DNA of 26,467 bases from CBDUMN01 sp965368335 (GTDB lineage: Bacteria; Pseudomonadota; Alphaproteobacteria; Rhodospirillales; JAPHRK01): NCBI GenBank assembly GCA_965368335.1, contig CBDUMN010000046.1, positions 1-26,467 on the forward strand, read 5' to 3'. Both the position numbers and the translations under genes were made by a program. The number at the start of each line of letters is the position of its first letter. The stretch's first letter is position 1. The notes under the pieces were generated by a model. It had not been told where the DNA came from and searched no databases. It saw nothing but the letters and a program-made list of their open reading frames with translations. Positions 6,726-14,955 of this stretch are shown here, piece after piece.

Positions 6726-8111
6726 ATGACCTTCCACGCCGCCCCCTTGATCGACAGCTTGACAGACCGTTTTTCACAGGTCGAAGGCGCATTGTGCGAC
6801 TCTAAAATCACTGCGGTCAGTCTCACCCTTGCCTGTCCCGACCTCCCCTTTCGCGGTCTGCCGACCGGGCTGGGCGATTTTCTCTATTGGGCGCGTCCCG
6901 GCGAGGATCATCACCTCCTGGGGGTGGACACCGCCATGCTCTGCACGGCGCAAGGCGTTCGTCGGTTTGAGGAATTGGGCGCTAAACTCTCCACCGCCAA
7001 GGACAGTTGGTTCCATACCGACCCGGACGGGACGGGATTTTCACCCATCCTTTTCAGCGGATTTGCTTTCGCGCCGGGCAACGGTAGCGCAAGCTTACCC
7101 AACGCCAGCTTGCGCCTGCCGCTAGCGACATTGCAGCGAAAAGAAATGGCGCGGGCGCTCACCTTCTCATGGCATAAAGAGCGGGGAACCGATACCGCCC
7201 TTATTCTTGACGAATGGAAACGGGCGGCACGGCAATTGGTTCAGGCCGTAGTCAGACCCTTGGCTCCACCGCCTGCGGCCAATTCTCTACATCGCCTTAA
7301 GGTAAAGCCCGACGACGATGCCTGGCTCAAACGGGTCGGTAAAGCCGTCGATGCTATTCAGTCGGGCGTCATGGAGAAAGTGGTGCTTACCCGACGGCTC
7401 AAAGTCGCCGCTCCCCGTCGCTTCGACCCGGCCCGTTTAATGACCATCCTCTCCTATCGCTACCCCGGCTGCGTACTGCTCGCCCAGGCCGACAAGCAGG
7501 GAGTCGCTGTGGCCGCCACGCCGGAGCGGCTGGTCGGTTTAAAGGACGGCCAGGTCTCGAGCGACGCCCTGGCCGGAACGCTCCGCCGCGACCCGGAAGA
7601 GGCTAAGGATCAAATGCTCGGCGCAGCGCTTAAGCAAAGCGCAAAAGACCTGCACGAACATCGGCTGGTGGTCGACCAGATCATTCGTCGGCTTTCACCG
7701 CTTTGCACCGGCATCAAGGCCGCCACAGCCCCCCGGCTTCTACAACTGCGATCCTTGCAGCATCTCTGGACGCCTGTCACCGCCGTCGCCAAACCCGGCG
7801 TCAATCTTCTCGATCTGGCCGCCAACCTGCACCCCACCCCAGCCGTCGGGGGCGTACCGCGGGAGGCGGCCCTGGCTTGGCTTGCCGAAAACGAAGAAGA
7901 ACGCTTCGGCTGGTATACGGGCGCTTTCGGTTGGATGACCCCCTCCGGCGATGGCGATCTGTCGGTGGTTTTGCGTTGCGCCTATCTGCATGACGTCTAC
8001 GCCGAACTTTCGGCGGGGGCGGGCATCGTCGCCGATTCCAACCCGATGAGCGAGTTGGAAGAGACGGACCTCAAATTCCAGGCTATGCTCGAAGCCCTGG
8101 AGGACGCATGA
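6726..8111 (+). CDS. menF: Isochorismate synthase
   Basis: Converts chorismate to isochorismate, the committed step of classical menaquinone synthesis; 461 aa, the usual size. Conserved chorismate-binding blocks are present: VMEKVVLTRR (with the general-base-type Lys), VAATPERLVGL, SSDALAGTLRR, HEHRLVVDQI, LHPTPAVGGVP and AGAGIVADSNPMSELEETDL, whose acidic residues bind Mg2+. The LHPTPAVGG motif and the men neighbours argue for MenF instead of anthranilate or salicylate synthases. First gene of the men operon; its TGA overlaps the menD start (ATGA at 8108-8111). The upstream gap carries the FNR/FixK-type dyad. Confidence 0.93.
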   Translation: MTFHAAPLIDSLTDRFSQVEGALCDSKITAVSLTLACPDLPFRGLPTGLGDFLYWARPGEDHHLLGVDTAMLCTAQGVRRFEELGAKLSTAKDSWFHTDPDGTGFSPILFSGFAFAPGNGSASLPNASLRLPLATLQRKEMARALTFSWHKERGTDTALILDEWKRAARQLVQAVVRPLAPPPAANSLHRLKVKPDDDAWLKRVGKAVDAIQSGVMEKVVLTRRLKVAAPRRFDPARLMTILSYRYPGCVLLAQADKQGVAVAATPERLVGLKDGQVSSDALAGTLRRDPEEAKDQMLGAALKQSAKDLHEHRLVVDQIIRRLSPLCTGIKAATAPRLLQLRSLQHLWTPVTAVAKPGVNLLDLAANLHPTPAVGGVPREAALAWLAENEEERFGWYTGAFGWMTPSGDGDLSVVLRCAYLHDVYAELSAGAGIVADSNPMSELEETDLKFQAMLEALEDA

Positions 8112-9799
8112 CCGAAAATTCCGGCGAAACGAATATCCGATGGGCCTTCGCCCTGCTCGACGGCTTAGCCGCCGAAGGGTTGCGCCATGTGGTCATTTCG
8201 CCCGGCTCACGCTCTACCCCCTTGGTTGTCGCCGCCGAGCAGCATCCCGACTTGACAACCCATGTGGTTCTCGATGAACGGAGCGCCGGATTCTACGCCC
8301 TTGGCGTCGGCAAGGGTACGGGAATGCCGGTGGTGCTCGTCTGCACTTCGGGAACGGCGGCGGCCAACTGGCACCCGGCGGTTCTCGAAGCCGACGCGGG
8401 AAAAATTCCGCTCATCCTGATCAGCGCCGACCGCCCGCACGAACTGCGCGGCTGCGGAGCCAACCAAACCACCGACCAGATCAAGCTGTTCGGCAATGCG
8501 GTCAGGGCCTTCCACGAACTACCGCCTGCCGAAACCGATACGTCACACCTCGCCCCACTGGCGGCCCGTTTGATAGACCGATCCCAGTGGCCCCACCCCG
8601 GCCCGGTCCATATCAATGCGCCATTCCGCGAGCCCTTACTGCCAGACGCTCTGCCCGAGCTAACCCCAACGGCTAAAACCATCGCCCGCTCAGCCCCCAT
8701 CGCCGTGCCGCCGCCACGCCAAACCGACGACTTGGCGAAACGCATCTCAGGTCGCCCCGGCCTCATTGTCTGCGGATGGGATCGTTATCGCACCGATTTC
8801 CCCCCTGCCATCTCCCATTTGGCCGAGCAAATGGGCGCGCCGGTTCTGGCCGACCCGCTGTCCAATCTGAGAACCCGCGGCAGCCCCATCATCGGCGGAT
8901 ACGACTCTTTTCTGCGCAACCCAACATTCACCCAGTCCTTTCGGCCGGAATGGGTCATCCGCTTCGGCGCACTGCCCATCTCCAAATCTTTAAGCGCCTA
9001 TCTGGCAAGCCTCACGGAAGCCGAGCATATTTTGATCGATTCCCACGGCGTCTGGCAGGACCCGTTGAATCTGACGACCACCGTCCTTCATGCCGACCCT
9101 GCGACGGTCTGTTATTCGCTGACCAAACGCCTAAGCGGCCCGACCGTGACGCCCGGTTGGTTGACTGCCTTCCAGGACGCCGAAAAGAACTGCACCGACC
9201 TGAAAGCGCCATACGAAGCGGAAATTGTTCGCTCCATAGCCGAAAACATGCCTGAGGGCGGGGCCTTATTTTGCGGAAACTCTTTACCCATCCGCCTGCT
9301 CGATAGCTTCCTGCCAACCGGACACAATCGATTCGGTCTCAAGGGCTGCCGAGGGTTAAGCGGCATCGACGGAAGCGTATCGATCACCCTTGGCGTGGGT
9401 GCGGCGACCAAGAAACCAGTCGCTGCGCTGATCGGCGATCTAACCCTGGCCCACGACCTGACGGCTTTGGGACTCGGCAAAAAAATCGATGCCACTCTGG
9501 TTGTTCTCAACAACGGCGGCGGCGGCATTTTCGAGTTTCTTCCGCAAGCCGAACTCGAAGCGGAAATCTTCGAGCGCTACTGGCTGACCCCGGCGGCGCC
9601 CGACATAGAAAAAGCCTGCCACGCCTATAACTGCCGCCATCATCGCATTGATCAACCGACCGATTTTGACACAATTTTTAGTGAAGCCGTTAAATCCGAG
9701 GGGACGGATGTGATTGAAATTGTGCTAGACCGTAAAAAAAGCACCGAGGCCTTAAAAGCCTATTGGACGACCGTTGCAAATATGGAGCTAAACCCGTGA
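8108..9799 (+). CDS. menD: 2-succinyl-5-enolpyruvyl-6-hydroxy-3-cyclohexene-1-carboxylate synthase
   Basis: ThDP- and Mg2+-dependent enzyme that joins isochorismate and 2-oxoglutarate with loss of CO2; 563 aa, normal length. The N-terminal ThDP-pyrimidine half shows VISPGSRSTPLVVAA, LDERSAGFYALG and VCTSGTAAANWHPAV. The middle holds PGPVHINAPFREPL, and the C-terminal half has the ThDP-diphosphate motif GDLTLAHD...VVLNNGGGGIFEFLP. The ATG overlaps the menF stop by 4 nt, and its TGA overlaps the menB GTG by 4 nt, so translation is likely coupled. Confidence 0.95.
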   Translation: MTENSGETNIRWAFALLDGLAAEGLRHVVISPGSRSTPLVVAAEQHPDLTTHVVLDERSAGFYALGVGKGTGMPVVLVCTSGTAAANWHPAVLEADAGKIPLILISADRPHELRGCGANQTTDQIKLFGNAVRAFHELPPAETDTSHLAPLAARLIDRSQWPHPGPVHINAPFREPLLPDALPELTPTAKTIARSAPIAVPPPRQTDDLAKRISGRPGLIVCGWDRYRTDFPPAISHLAEQMGAPVLADPLSNLRTRGSPIIGGYDSFLRNPTFTQSFRPEWVIRFGALPISKSLSAYLASLTEAEHILIDSHGVWQDPLNLTTTVLHADPATVCYSLTKRLSGPTVTPGWLTAFQDAEKNCTDLKAPYEAEIVRSIAENMPEGGALFCGNSLPIRLLDSFLPTGHNRFGLKGCRGLSGIDGSVSITLGVGAATKKPVAALIGDLTLAHDLTALGLGKKIDATLVVLNNGGGGIFEFLPQAELEAEIFERYWLTPAAPDIEKACHAYNCRHHRIDQPTDFDTIFSEAVKSEGTDVIEIVLDRKKSTEALKAYWTTVANMELNP

Positions 9800-10620
9800 C
9801 CATCGACTGGCAGGAAATCACCGATCCCGGACTAACCGACGTGACCTATCATAAAGCCGAAGGGATCGCCAAAATCACCATCACCCGGCCAGAGGTTCAC
9901 AACGCCTTCCGCCCGGAAACCGTGCGCGGCATGCTGCGCGGGTTCAAAATGGCCCATCTCGATAAAGAAGTCGGCGTCATTATTTTGACCGGCGCGGGTG
10001 GTAAAGCTTTCTGCTCGGGCGGCGATCAGCGCATTAGGGGCGATGGCGGCTACACCGATCTCGACGGCAGCGAAGGGCTCGATGTGCTCGAGTTGCAACG
10101 ACTTATGCGCACCATCCCGAAACCGGTGGTCGCGATGATCGCCGGTTGGGCTATTGGTGGCGGCCATGTACTCCATCTCTGCTGCGATCTCGCCATCGCC
10201 GCCGAGAATGCCCGCTTCGGTCAGACCGGCCCCAAGGTCGGCAGTTTCGATGGCGGTTTCGGAGTGGCGCTGATGAGCCGCCTGATCGGCCAGCGCAAGG
10301 CCAAGGAAATCTGGTTCCTCTGCCGTCAGTATGACGCTCAGCAAGCCCTCGACATGGGACTGGTCAATACGGTGGTGCCGCTCGACAAACTGGAAGAAGA
10401 AACCGTTCAGTGGTGCCGCGAAATGCTGGCTCTCTCGCCTATGGCGCTGCGCATGCTAAAAGCCGCCTTTAACGCCGATACCGATGGCGCGGTGGGCCTG
10501 CAGCAATTGGCCGGCGACGCGACCGGGCTGTTCTATCAAACGGCGGAAGGCCAGGAAGGCCGCGACGCTTATCTCGAGAAGCGCCCACCCGACTTTTCCA
10601 AGTTTTCACGTCGTCCCTAG
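9796..10620 (+). CDS. menB: 1,4-dihydroxy-2-naphthoyl-CoA synthase
   Basis: Crotonase-family enzyme that cyclises o-succinylbenzoyl-CoA to dihydroxynaphthoyl-CoA; 274 aa. Landmarks are ITITRPEVHNAFRPETV, AFCSGGDQRIRGDGGY (the CSGGDQ-RG-GY signature of MenB), AGWAIGGGHVLHLCCDLAIA (oxyanion hole), FGQTGPKVGSFDGGFG, EIWFLCRQY and the C-terminal RPPDFSKF. The frame is open from 9763, but the GTG at 9796 is preferred: GGAG lies 8 nt upstream, it forms a GTGA overlap with menD, and family similarity begins just after it. The menA ATG follows 3 nt after the stop. Confidence 0.94.
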   Translation: MTIDWQEITDPGLTDVTYHKAEGIAKITITRPEVHNAFRPETVRGMLRGFKMAHLDKEVGVIILTGAGGKAFCSGGDQRIRGDGGYTDLDGSEGLDVLELQRLMRTIPKPVVAMIAGWAIGGGHVLHLCCDLAIAAENARFGQTGPKVGSFDGGFGVALMSRLIGQRKAKEIWFLCRQYDAQQALDMGLVNTVVPLDKLEEETVQWCREMLALSPMALRMLKAAFNADTDGAVGLQQLAGDATGLFYQTAEGQEGRDAYLEKRPPDFSKFSRRP

Positions 10621-10623
10621 GTT

Positions 10624-11526
10624 ATGACCGAAACAACCGGACAGGCGATTTCTCCACTAAAAGTCTGGGTGCTCGGCATCCGTCCCAAAACCCTGCCCCT
10701 GGCCATCGCGCCAGTGGTTGTAGGTGGTGGGATCGCCTGGGCGGAAACCGGGATGATTACGCTATTGCCGCTGTTCGCCGCCCTTTTCGGCGCGCTACTG
10801 ATTCAGGCGGGCACAAACCTGCATAACGACGCGGCGGATTTCAAAAAGGGCACCGACGTCAAAGGACGGCCCGGTCCTCTACGCATTGCCGCCGAAGGAC
10901 TGGCCAGCCCGCAGCAGGTAAACTTTGCGGCCTATCTCTGCTTTGGACTTTCCGCCCTGATCGGGCTCTATCTGGTCTGGCTCGGCGGCTGGCCGATTCT
11001 CGTGCTCGGAGTGTTTTCCATTCTTTCCGGGCTGGCCTATACCGGCGGCCCCAGACCCATCGCCTACACGCCGCTGGGTGAAATATTCGTCTTTGTTTTC
11101 TTCGGCCTCGGTGCGGTGGTCGGCACCCACTATCTCCAAACCCTGGCTTTTTCGCCTTATCCGGTGATGGCCGGAAGCGCGGTCGGGCTTCTCGCCGCCG
11201 CCGTCCTGGCCGTCAACAACTACCGCGACCGGGACGACGACCTCAAAGTCGGCAAGAACACCTTCGCCGTACTGGCCGGACGCCCCGCCGCCCGCGCTGC
11301 TTTCGTCGCAATGATCGTGCTGGCCTATCTCTGCCTCATTCCTCTCGGCCTGCTGCTGACCCCCTGGATCTTTCTGCCCGTCGTGTTGCTTAAACTGGCC
11401 TGGGAAATTTGGCAGGACTTCAACCAGTTCAAACCGGGGCCGGAATTCAACGATCTCTTGGCCCGCACGGCCCGCTTCCAGTTGGCCTTTTCTCTGCTGG
11501 TTGGCCTGGGGTGTCTCTTCCCATGA
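10624..11526 (+). CDS. menA: 1,4-dihydroxy-2-naphthoate polyprenyltransferase
   Basis: Integral membrane prenyltransferase that attaches the polyprenyl chain to 1,4-dihydroxy-2-naphthoate to give demethylmenaquinone; 300 aa. Both Mg2+-diphosphate motifs are visible: NLHNDAADFKKGTD and AVNNYRDRDDDLKVGKNT. The latter is the NNxRD-xxxD-xxxGKxT pattern characteristic of MenA and absent from UbiA. Several hydrophobic helices follow throughout, with the N-terminal WVLGIRPKTLPLAIAPV also typical. It uses the product of the preceding genes after the CoA is removed; no thioesterase gene is seen here. Its TGA overlaps the menC ATG (ATGA at 11523-11526). Confidence 0.95.
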   Translation: MTETTGQAISPLKVWVLGIRPKTLPLAIAPVVVGGGIAWAETGMITLLPLFAALFGALLIQAGTNLHNDAADFKKGTDVKGRPGPLRIAAEGLASPQQVNFAAYLCFGLSALIGLYLVWLGGWPILVLGVFSILSGLAYTGGPRPIAYTPLGEIFVFVFFGLGAVVGTHYLQTLAFSPYPVMAGSAVGLLAAAVLAVNNYRDRDDDLKVGKNTFAVLAGRPAARAAFVAMIVLAYLCLIPLGLLLTPWIFLPVVLLKLAWEIWQDFNQFKPGPEFNDLLARTARFQLAFSLLVGLGCLFP

Positions 11527-12557
11527 TTTCCGAAACCGCCCTGGTGCCTGTTTCGCTGCCTCTTGCCCGGCCCTGGCGAACGGCTCAGGGGGTGATCCGC
11601 GAGCGCCTGGGCTGGCTGTTTCTGATCGGCACCGACGATGACCGCGAAGGCTATGGCGAAGCCTTGCCATTGAGTGAAGCGGGCACCGAAGATCACAACG
11701 CCTGCCATCAGGCTCTTGAACGATTGGCCGAAGCCTTACGAAACGCCGACCCTGCACACATGCTTGATCGGCTGAGCGAAATCGCTCCCGATTGTCCCGC
11801 CGCCCGTTGCGCGGCCGAAACGGCTCTGGTGCAAATCTTGGCCGAGTTCGACGGCAAGCCAGTGCCCCTCTGGCTCAACGAAAAGGCGGCGCAAACCGTT
11901 AAAGTCAACGCCATGGCCGGGGCCCTTGAAATAGGCGTTGAAGAAACACTGATCGCCATGGCCGCAGACGGTTTTTCAGTCATCAAGCTTAAGGTCGGAC
12001 TCAATGACCCGGCCACCGAAGCCCGCGACCTCACCGCCCTCTGCTCGATGATCCCACCAACCATCTCTCTCAGACTCGACGCCAACGGAGCTTGGAGCGC
12101 CGAAGAGGCCGCCGTTTTCATCGCCAGCGTTTCCGATCTGCCCATCGAAAGCCTGGAAGACCCCTTGCAAGCCCCAGACACCCGGCAACTTCGACACCTA
12201 CAGGATCATGCGCCTTTCTCTATCGCCCTTGATGAAAGCCTTTGGCGCTTAGGGGTAGATACCGTTCTTGCCAATCCACCCACCCGAAGAGTTGTCTTAA
12301 AACCCATGACGGTAGGCGGTCCTTTATCTGCATACCGACTTGGGCGAGAAGCTCAAAATGCCGACCTTGAAACCATCGTTACGACGACAATCGACGGACG
12401 ATTCGGCACCCTGGCGGCCCTTCACGCCGCCTCAGCGCTCGACCAGAAAAAAAAATGGACTCACGGCCTGTCCACAGGGAGCTGGTTGAAAGACGACACC
12501 ACGCAGATTCCTAGCGACTCTGCAGAAATCGAGGCGTTCCAGGCTCCCATAGGCTGA
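11523..12557 (+). CDS. menC: o-Succinylbenzoate synthase
   Basis: Enolase-superfamily dehydratase producing o-succinylbenzoate; 344 aa. The catalytic set is present: FSVIKLKVG with the Lys pair, LRLDANGAW (Asp metal ligand), ESLEDPL (Glu), FSIALDESL (Asp) and VVLKPMTVGG (second catalytic Lys). The frame is open from 11409, but MISETALVPVSLPLARPW at 11523 is the family-like N-terminus and overlaps the menA stop by 4 nt. Last gene of the + strand men operon; 350 nt downstream is a strong terminator. The next step, MenE, is encoded on the opposite strand. Confidence 0.94.
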   Translation: MISETALVPVSLPLARPWRTAQGVIRERLGWLFLIGTDDDREGYGEALPLSEAGTEDHNACHQALERLAEALRNADPAHMLDRLSEIAPDCPAARCAAETALVQILAEFDGKPVPLWLNEKAAQTVKVNAMAGALEIGVEETLIAMAADGFSVIKLKVGLNDPATEARDLTALCSMIPPTISLRLDANGAWSAEEAAVFIASVSDLPIESLEDPLQAPDTRQLRHLQDHAPFSIALDESLWRLGVDTVLANPPTRRVVLKPMTVGGPLSAYRLGREAQNADLETIVTTTIDGRFGTLAALHAASALDQKKKWTHGLSTGSWLKDDTTQIPSDSAEIEAFQAPIG

Positions 12558-12660
12558 ATATCCCCAAACCTCACTTCGCCTAAAAGTATACTTTTGGACC
12601 CTACGGGTATACGGCCGTCCGGTAGAGGCTTCCGGCTGTATGTGAGAGAGTATTCAGTAA

Positions 12661-12750
12661 GGACCCCACCGTGGTCACGCAGAGCGGCCCCCTTCCCCAA
12701 CCCCCGAGCCGCACCGCGTCCCCTCCCCCTTTAGACCACGGGCGGGGTCC
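12661..12750. repeat. Long imperfect inverted repeat
   Basis: GGACCCC (12661-12667) pairs with GGGGTCC (12744-12750), and CCGTGGTC (12669-12676) with GACCACGG (12734-12741), separated by a one- or two-base bulge. Further in, GCGGC and GCCGC bases can extend the stem, leaving a pyrimidine-rich loop (CCCCTTCCCCAACCCCC). No U-tract follows on either strand, so it is not a standard terminator. Confidence 0.7.
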
Positions 12751-12853
12751 TTCACAAAACAGGAAGCCAAAGCGCACCTGAGTTTGGTTTTGAGGGAATA
12801 TTAATTGGACGGCAAACGCCGCCAGAGTTGTAAACCTGAGTTCGCCCGAGGGA

Positions 12854-12893
12854 GGAGCGGAAAAAAGCGCAAAAAAAATTGCGCACCCGCTCC
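12854..12893. repeat. Double-stem hairpin with A-rich loops
   Basis: GGAGCGG (12854-12860) pairs with CCGCTCC (12887-12893), and inside it GCGC (12867-12870) pairs with GCGC (12881-12884). They are separated by AAAAAA on one side and AC on the other, with AAAAAAAATT as the apical loop. It lies about 15 nt upstream of the men terminator. Confidence 0.65.
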
Positions 12894-12907
12894 ATACTCC
12901 ACCTAAG

Positions 12908-12941
12908 GCCACTTTGCTAAAGCAGAGTGGCTTTTTCTTTT
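12908..12941 (+). terminator. Intrinsic terminator of the men operon
   Basis: GCCACTTTGCT (12908-12918), AA, AGCAGAGTGGC (12921-12931) form an 11-bp stem with one T-G wobble, followed by TTTTTCTTTT. The U-tract is only on the + side. The stem includes the last codons and stop of the convergent menE (TAG at 12917-12919), so the two operons share this sequence. Confidence 0.9.
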
Positions 12942-14254
12942 GCCAGTTTTCCCAGAGCTTTCCGGTCCAGCTTACCCAGGCTGTTGCGCGGAAGAGCCGG
13001 AACACCGATGATCTGCTTGGGCTTATAGGGCCCCTTCAGTTTAGACGCCGCATCCCTGGCAACGGCTTGAGCCGGAGCGCTCCCGACATAAAGCGCAACG
13101 AGGCAGTCTCCCCATCGTTGGTCTTTGATACCTGCAACAGCAACCTCTTCCACACCGCGACAATCGGCCAAAGCACTTTCAACCACGGCTGGATGAACGT
13201 TTTCACCACCCGAGATCAAAACATCGTCGGCGCGGCCCAACACTTCAAGCGAATCGCCCGTCTCAAGCCGCACCAGATCATTGGTGACGAACCAACCATC
13301 CAGCAAACCTTCACCCGGCCTCCGGTCCGCCGTCAGGTATCCCGCCATAACAGCAGGTCCGCGCAATTTAAGGCGTTCGCCTTGAAAAGACGCCTCGAAA
13401 CCATCGAGCAATGGTCCGACCTGCCCCTAGCGCCAGTTTGGCGGCATGGGCGACAAGGTAGCGCATTGGGAGGCGGTTTCGCTCATCCCGTAAGTTGGCG
13501 ATAGCGGCCACCCAGCCTTTTGCGCCCGGCGCGCCAAAGGAGCCGACAAGGCGGCACCGCCAACCAAAACATGTTTTAGAGAATTGGGCGGCGGGCGGTC
13601 GCCCCAAGCCTCCAATAGACGCAGCAACATGGTTGGCACCAGGGAAAGATGGGTGATCGCTTTTTTCTGCAAGGCCGCAAACACAGCCTCTTCGCGAAAT
13701 CCTTCCTGCAGAACCGCCGTTGCCCCGGCCTCCATACAGCGGGTCAGGATGGAAAGACCGCCGATATGAAACAACGGCAGACAGGCCAACCATCGGTCGC
13801 CCGGCTCAAGACCAATCCGCTGCCGCGAAGCCAGAGCCGATACAGCAAGATTGGCGCCGGTCAGCATCACACCTTTAGGCGCACCCGTCGTGCCACTGGT
13901 GGCAATAACTAAATGAACCGCCTCCGGGTCCGGCGGAAGAGGCGAAAAAGGGGTTGGGGAAGCGGCCATTAAATCAAAGGACCGTCGCGTTTCTACAGGC
14001 ATATTCGGGTCGAGCGGCATTAAAGCACAGCCAGCCAGGGGCGCGGCGAACAGCAGGGTCGCCAGATCGAAGGCCGAGGCCTGGATCGTCACCAACCGGC
14101 CATCCCCTTCGCAACGGATGCGCTCAGCCTCCGCCACTACGTGATCATAAAACGCCTTAAATGAAATCCCTTCACCATCCGGCAAAACGAGGGCAAGGGC
14201 CTGCGAATTGTCCTGCGCCTGACGCTCAAGCCACTGGACGGGTCCCTCCGTCAC
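12917..14254 (-). pseudogene. menE: o-Succinylbenzoate-CoA ligase interrupted by an in-frame amber codon
   Basis: ANL-family AMP-forming ligase that activates o-succinylbenzoate with CoA. Read from the GTG at 14254, the frame would give about 445 residues but meets TAG at 13427-13429, in the context NWR-stop-GQVGPLLDGFEAS. The frame is unchanged on both sides. The upstream 275 residues contain the P-loop TSGTTGAPKGVML and the A5 motif YGMSETASQ. The downstream 164 contain GWFVTNDLVR (usual TGD is TND), GRADDVLISGGENVHP and PRNSLGKLDRKAL with the adenylation Lys. Nothing else looks decayed, so the stop is recent, a sequencing error, or read through. A TTG at 13411 could in principle restart translation, but the C-terminal piece alone lacks the ATP-binding core. 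The GTG overlaps the ubiE stop by 4 nt. Without an active copy elsewhere, the men pathway would be blocked here. Confidence 0.8.
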
Positions 14255-14955
14255 CTGGATTTTTCCCCTTCATGGAGACAGGCGATACCGAAGGACTGGT
14301 TGGCGTAGGTAACGTTTACAAAACCGACGGCCTCGAAAAGTCCCTTCAGTTCTTCCTGATCGGGAAAACGACGGATGGAATCGATCAGGTAGCGGTAAGC
14401 AGATGGCTGCCCGGCAATCCAGGCCCCAAGCCGCGGAATAACCAGGGTGGAATAAAGGTCGTAGACGGGCTTCAGCGGTTGCCGGGGCGTTGAGAACTCA
14501 AGACAGAAAAACCGACCGCCGGGTTTCAAGACCCGCAAAATTTCCTTCAACGCCACTTCCATGGCGGTAACGTTGCGCAGACCGAAAGCCATGGTGATGG
14601 TATCCGCGCTTTCGTCGGCAAACGGCAGGCTTTCCGCCGTTGCTCCCACCCATTGGATCGGTCCTAGGCCGCGGACCACTCCTTCACACATCATTGGCAA
14701 GCTTGGGTCGGCGACAATAACGCTACGGTCAAAACCTGCGAGCAATCCAGCGATATCGCCCGTACCGCCCGCCAGGTCGATAATCACCTGCCCCGCCTGG
14801 GGCCAAGCACGTTTCGCCATCTGCCGTTTCCACAGCCGATGAATGCCGAAGCTCATGGCGTCGTTCATCAGGTCGTAACGGGGAGCGACACCGGCGAATA
14901 CGGAGCGAATGGAGGCCTCGCGGGCCGTTCCTTCAAACGGCGCGAAATCGTCCAT
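14251..14955 (-). CDS. ubiE: Demethylmenaquinone / 2-polyprenyl-6-methoxybenzoquinol C-methyltransferase
   Basis: SAM-dependent methyltransferase of the UbiE/MenG family, 234 aa, which methylates demethylmenaquinol to menaquinol (and, in dual-use members, a ubiquinone precursor). Landmarks are PRYDLMNDAMSFGIHRLWKR, the SAM motif VIIDLAGGTGDIAG, TITMAFGLRNV and LKPGGRFFCLEFS, all diagnostic for UbiE. The ATG at 14953-14955 shares one base with the nosY TGA (TGATG), and its stop overlaps the menE GTG. So it is physically part of the nos operon and probably co-expressed with N2O reductase. Given the context, a menaquinone-specific role (menG) is inferred; whether the genome has another ubiE cannot be seen. 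Confidence 0.92.
   Translation of the reverse strand: MDDFAPFEGTAREASIRSVFAGVAPRYDLMNDAMSFGIHRLWKRQMAKRAWPQAGQVIIDLAGGTGDIAGLLAGFDRSVIVADPSLPMMCEGVVRGLGPIQWVGATAESLPFADESADTITMAFGLRNVTAMEVALKEILRVLKPGGRFFCLEFSTPRQPLKPVYDLYSTLVIPRLGAWIAGQPSAYRYLIDSIRRFPDQEELKGLFEAVGFVNVTYANQSFGIACLHEGEKSR

Larger units (their letters stand above)
12558..12907. other. Dyad-rich convergent intergenic region after menC
   Basis: No credible gene; a 134-codon minus frame (12601-13005) overlaps the menE 3' end in another frame and only reflects the repeats. The region carries four separate inverted repeats: AAAAGTATACTTTT (12582-12595); ATACGGCCG/CGGCTGTAT (12609-12617 and 12633-12641); a long imperfect stem at 12661-12750; and a double stem at 12854-12893. 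It may be the 3' UTR of the men mRNA, or a small palindromic repeat element. Confidence 0.7.

Noticed and set aside
12601..13005. 134-codon minus-strand frame after menC
   Set aside because: It overlaps the end of menE in another frame and crosses several dyads; no domain or start signal.
12917..13411. Separate small gene encoding the MenE C-terminal domain
   Set aside because: It is in the same frame as the upstream part with only a TAG between. The putative TTG start has no convincing Shine-Dalgarno and the fragment lacks the ATP-binding core.
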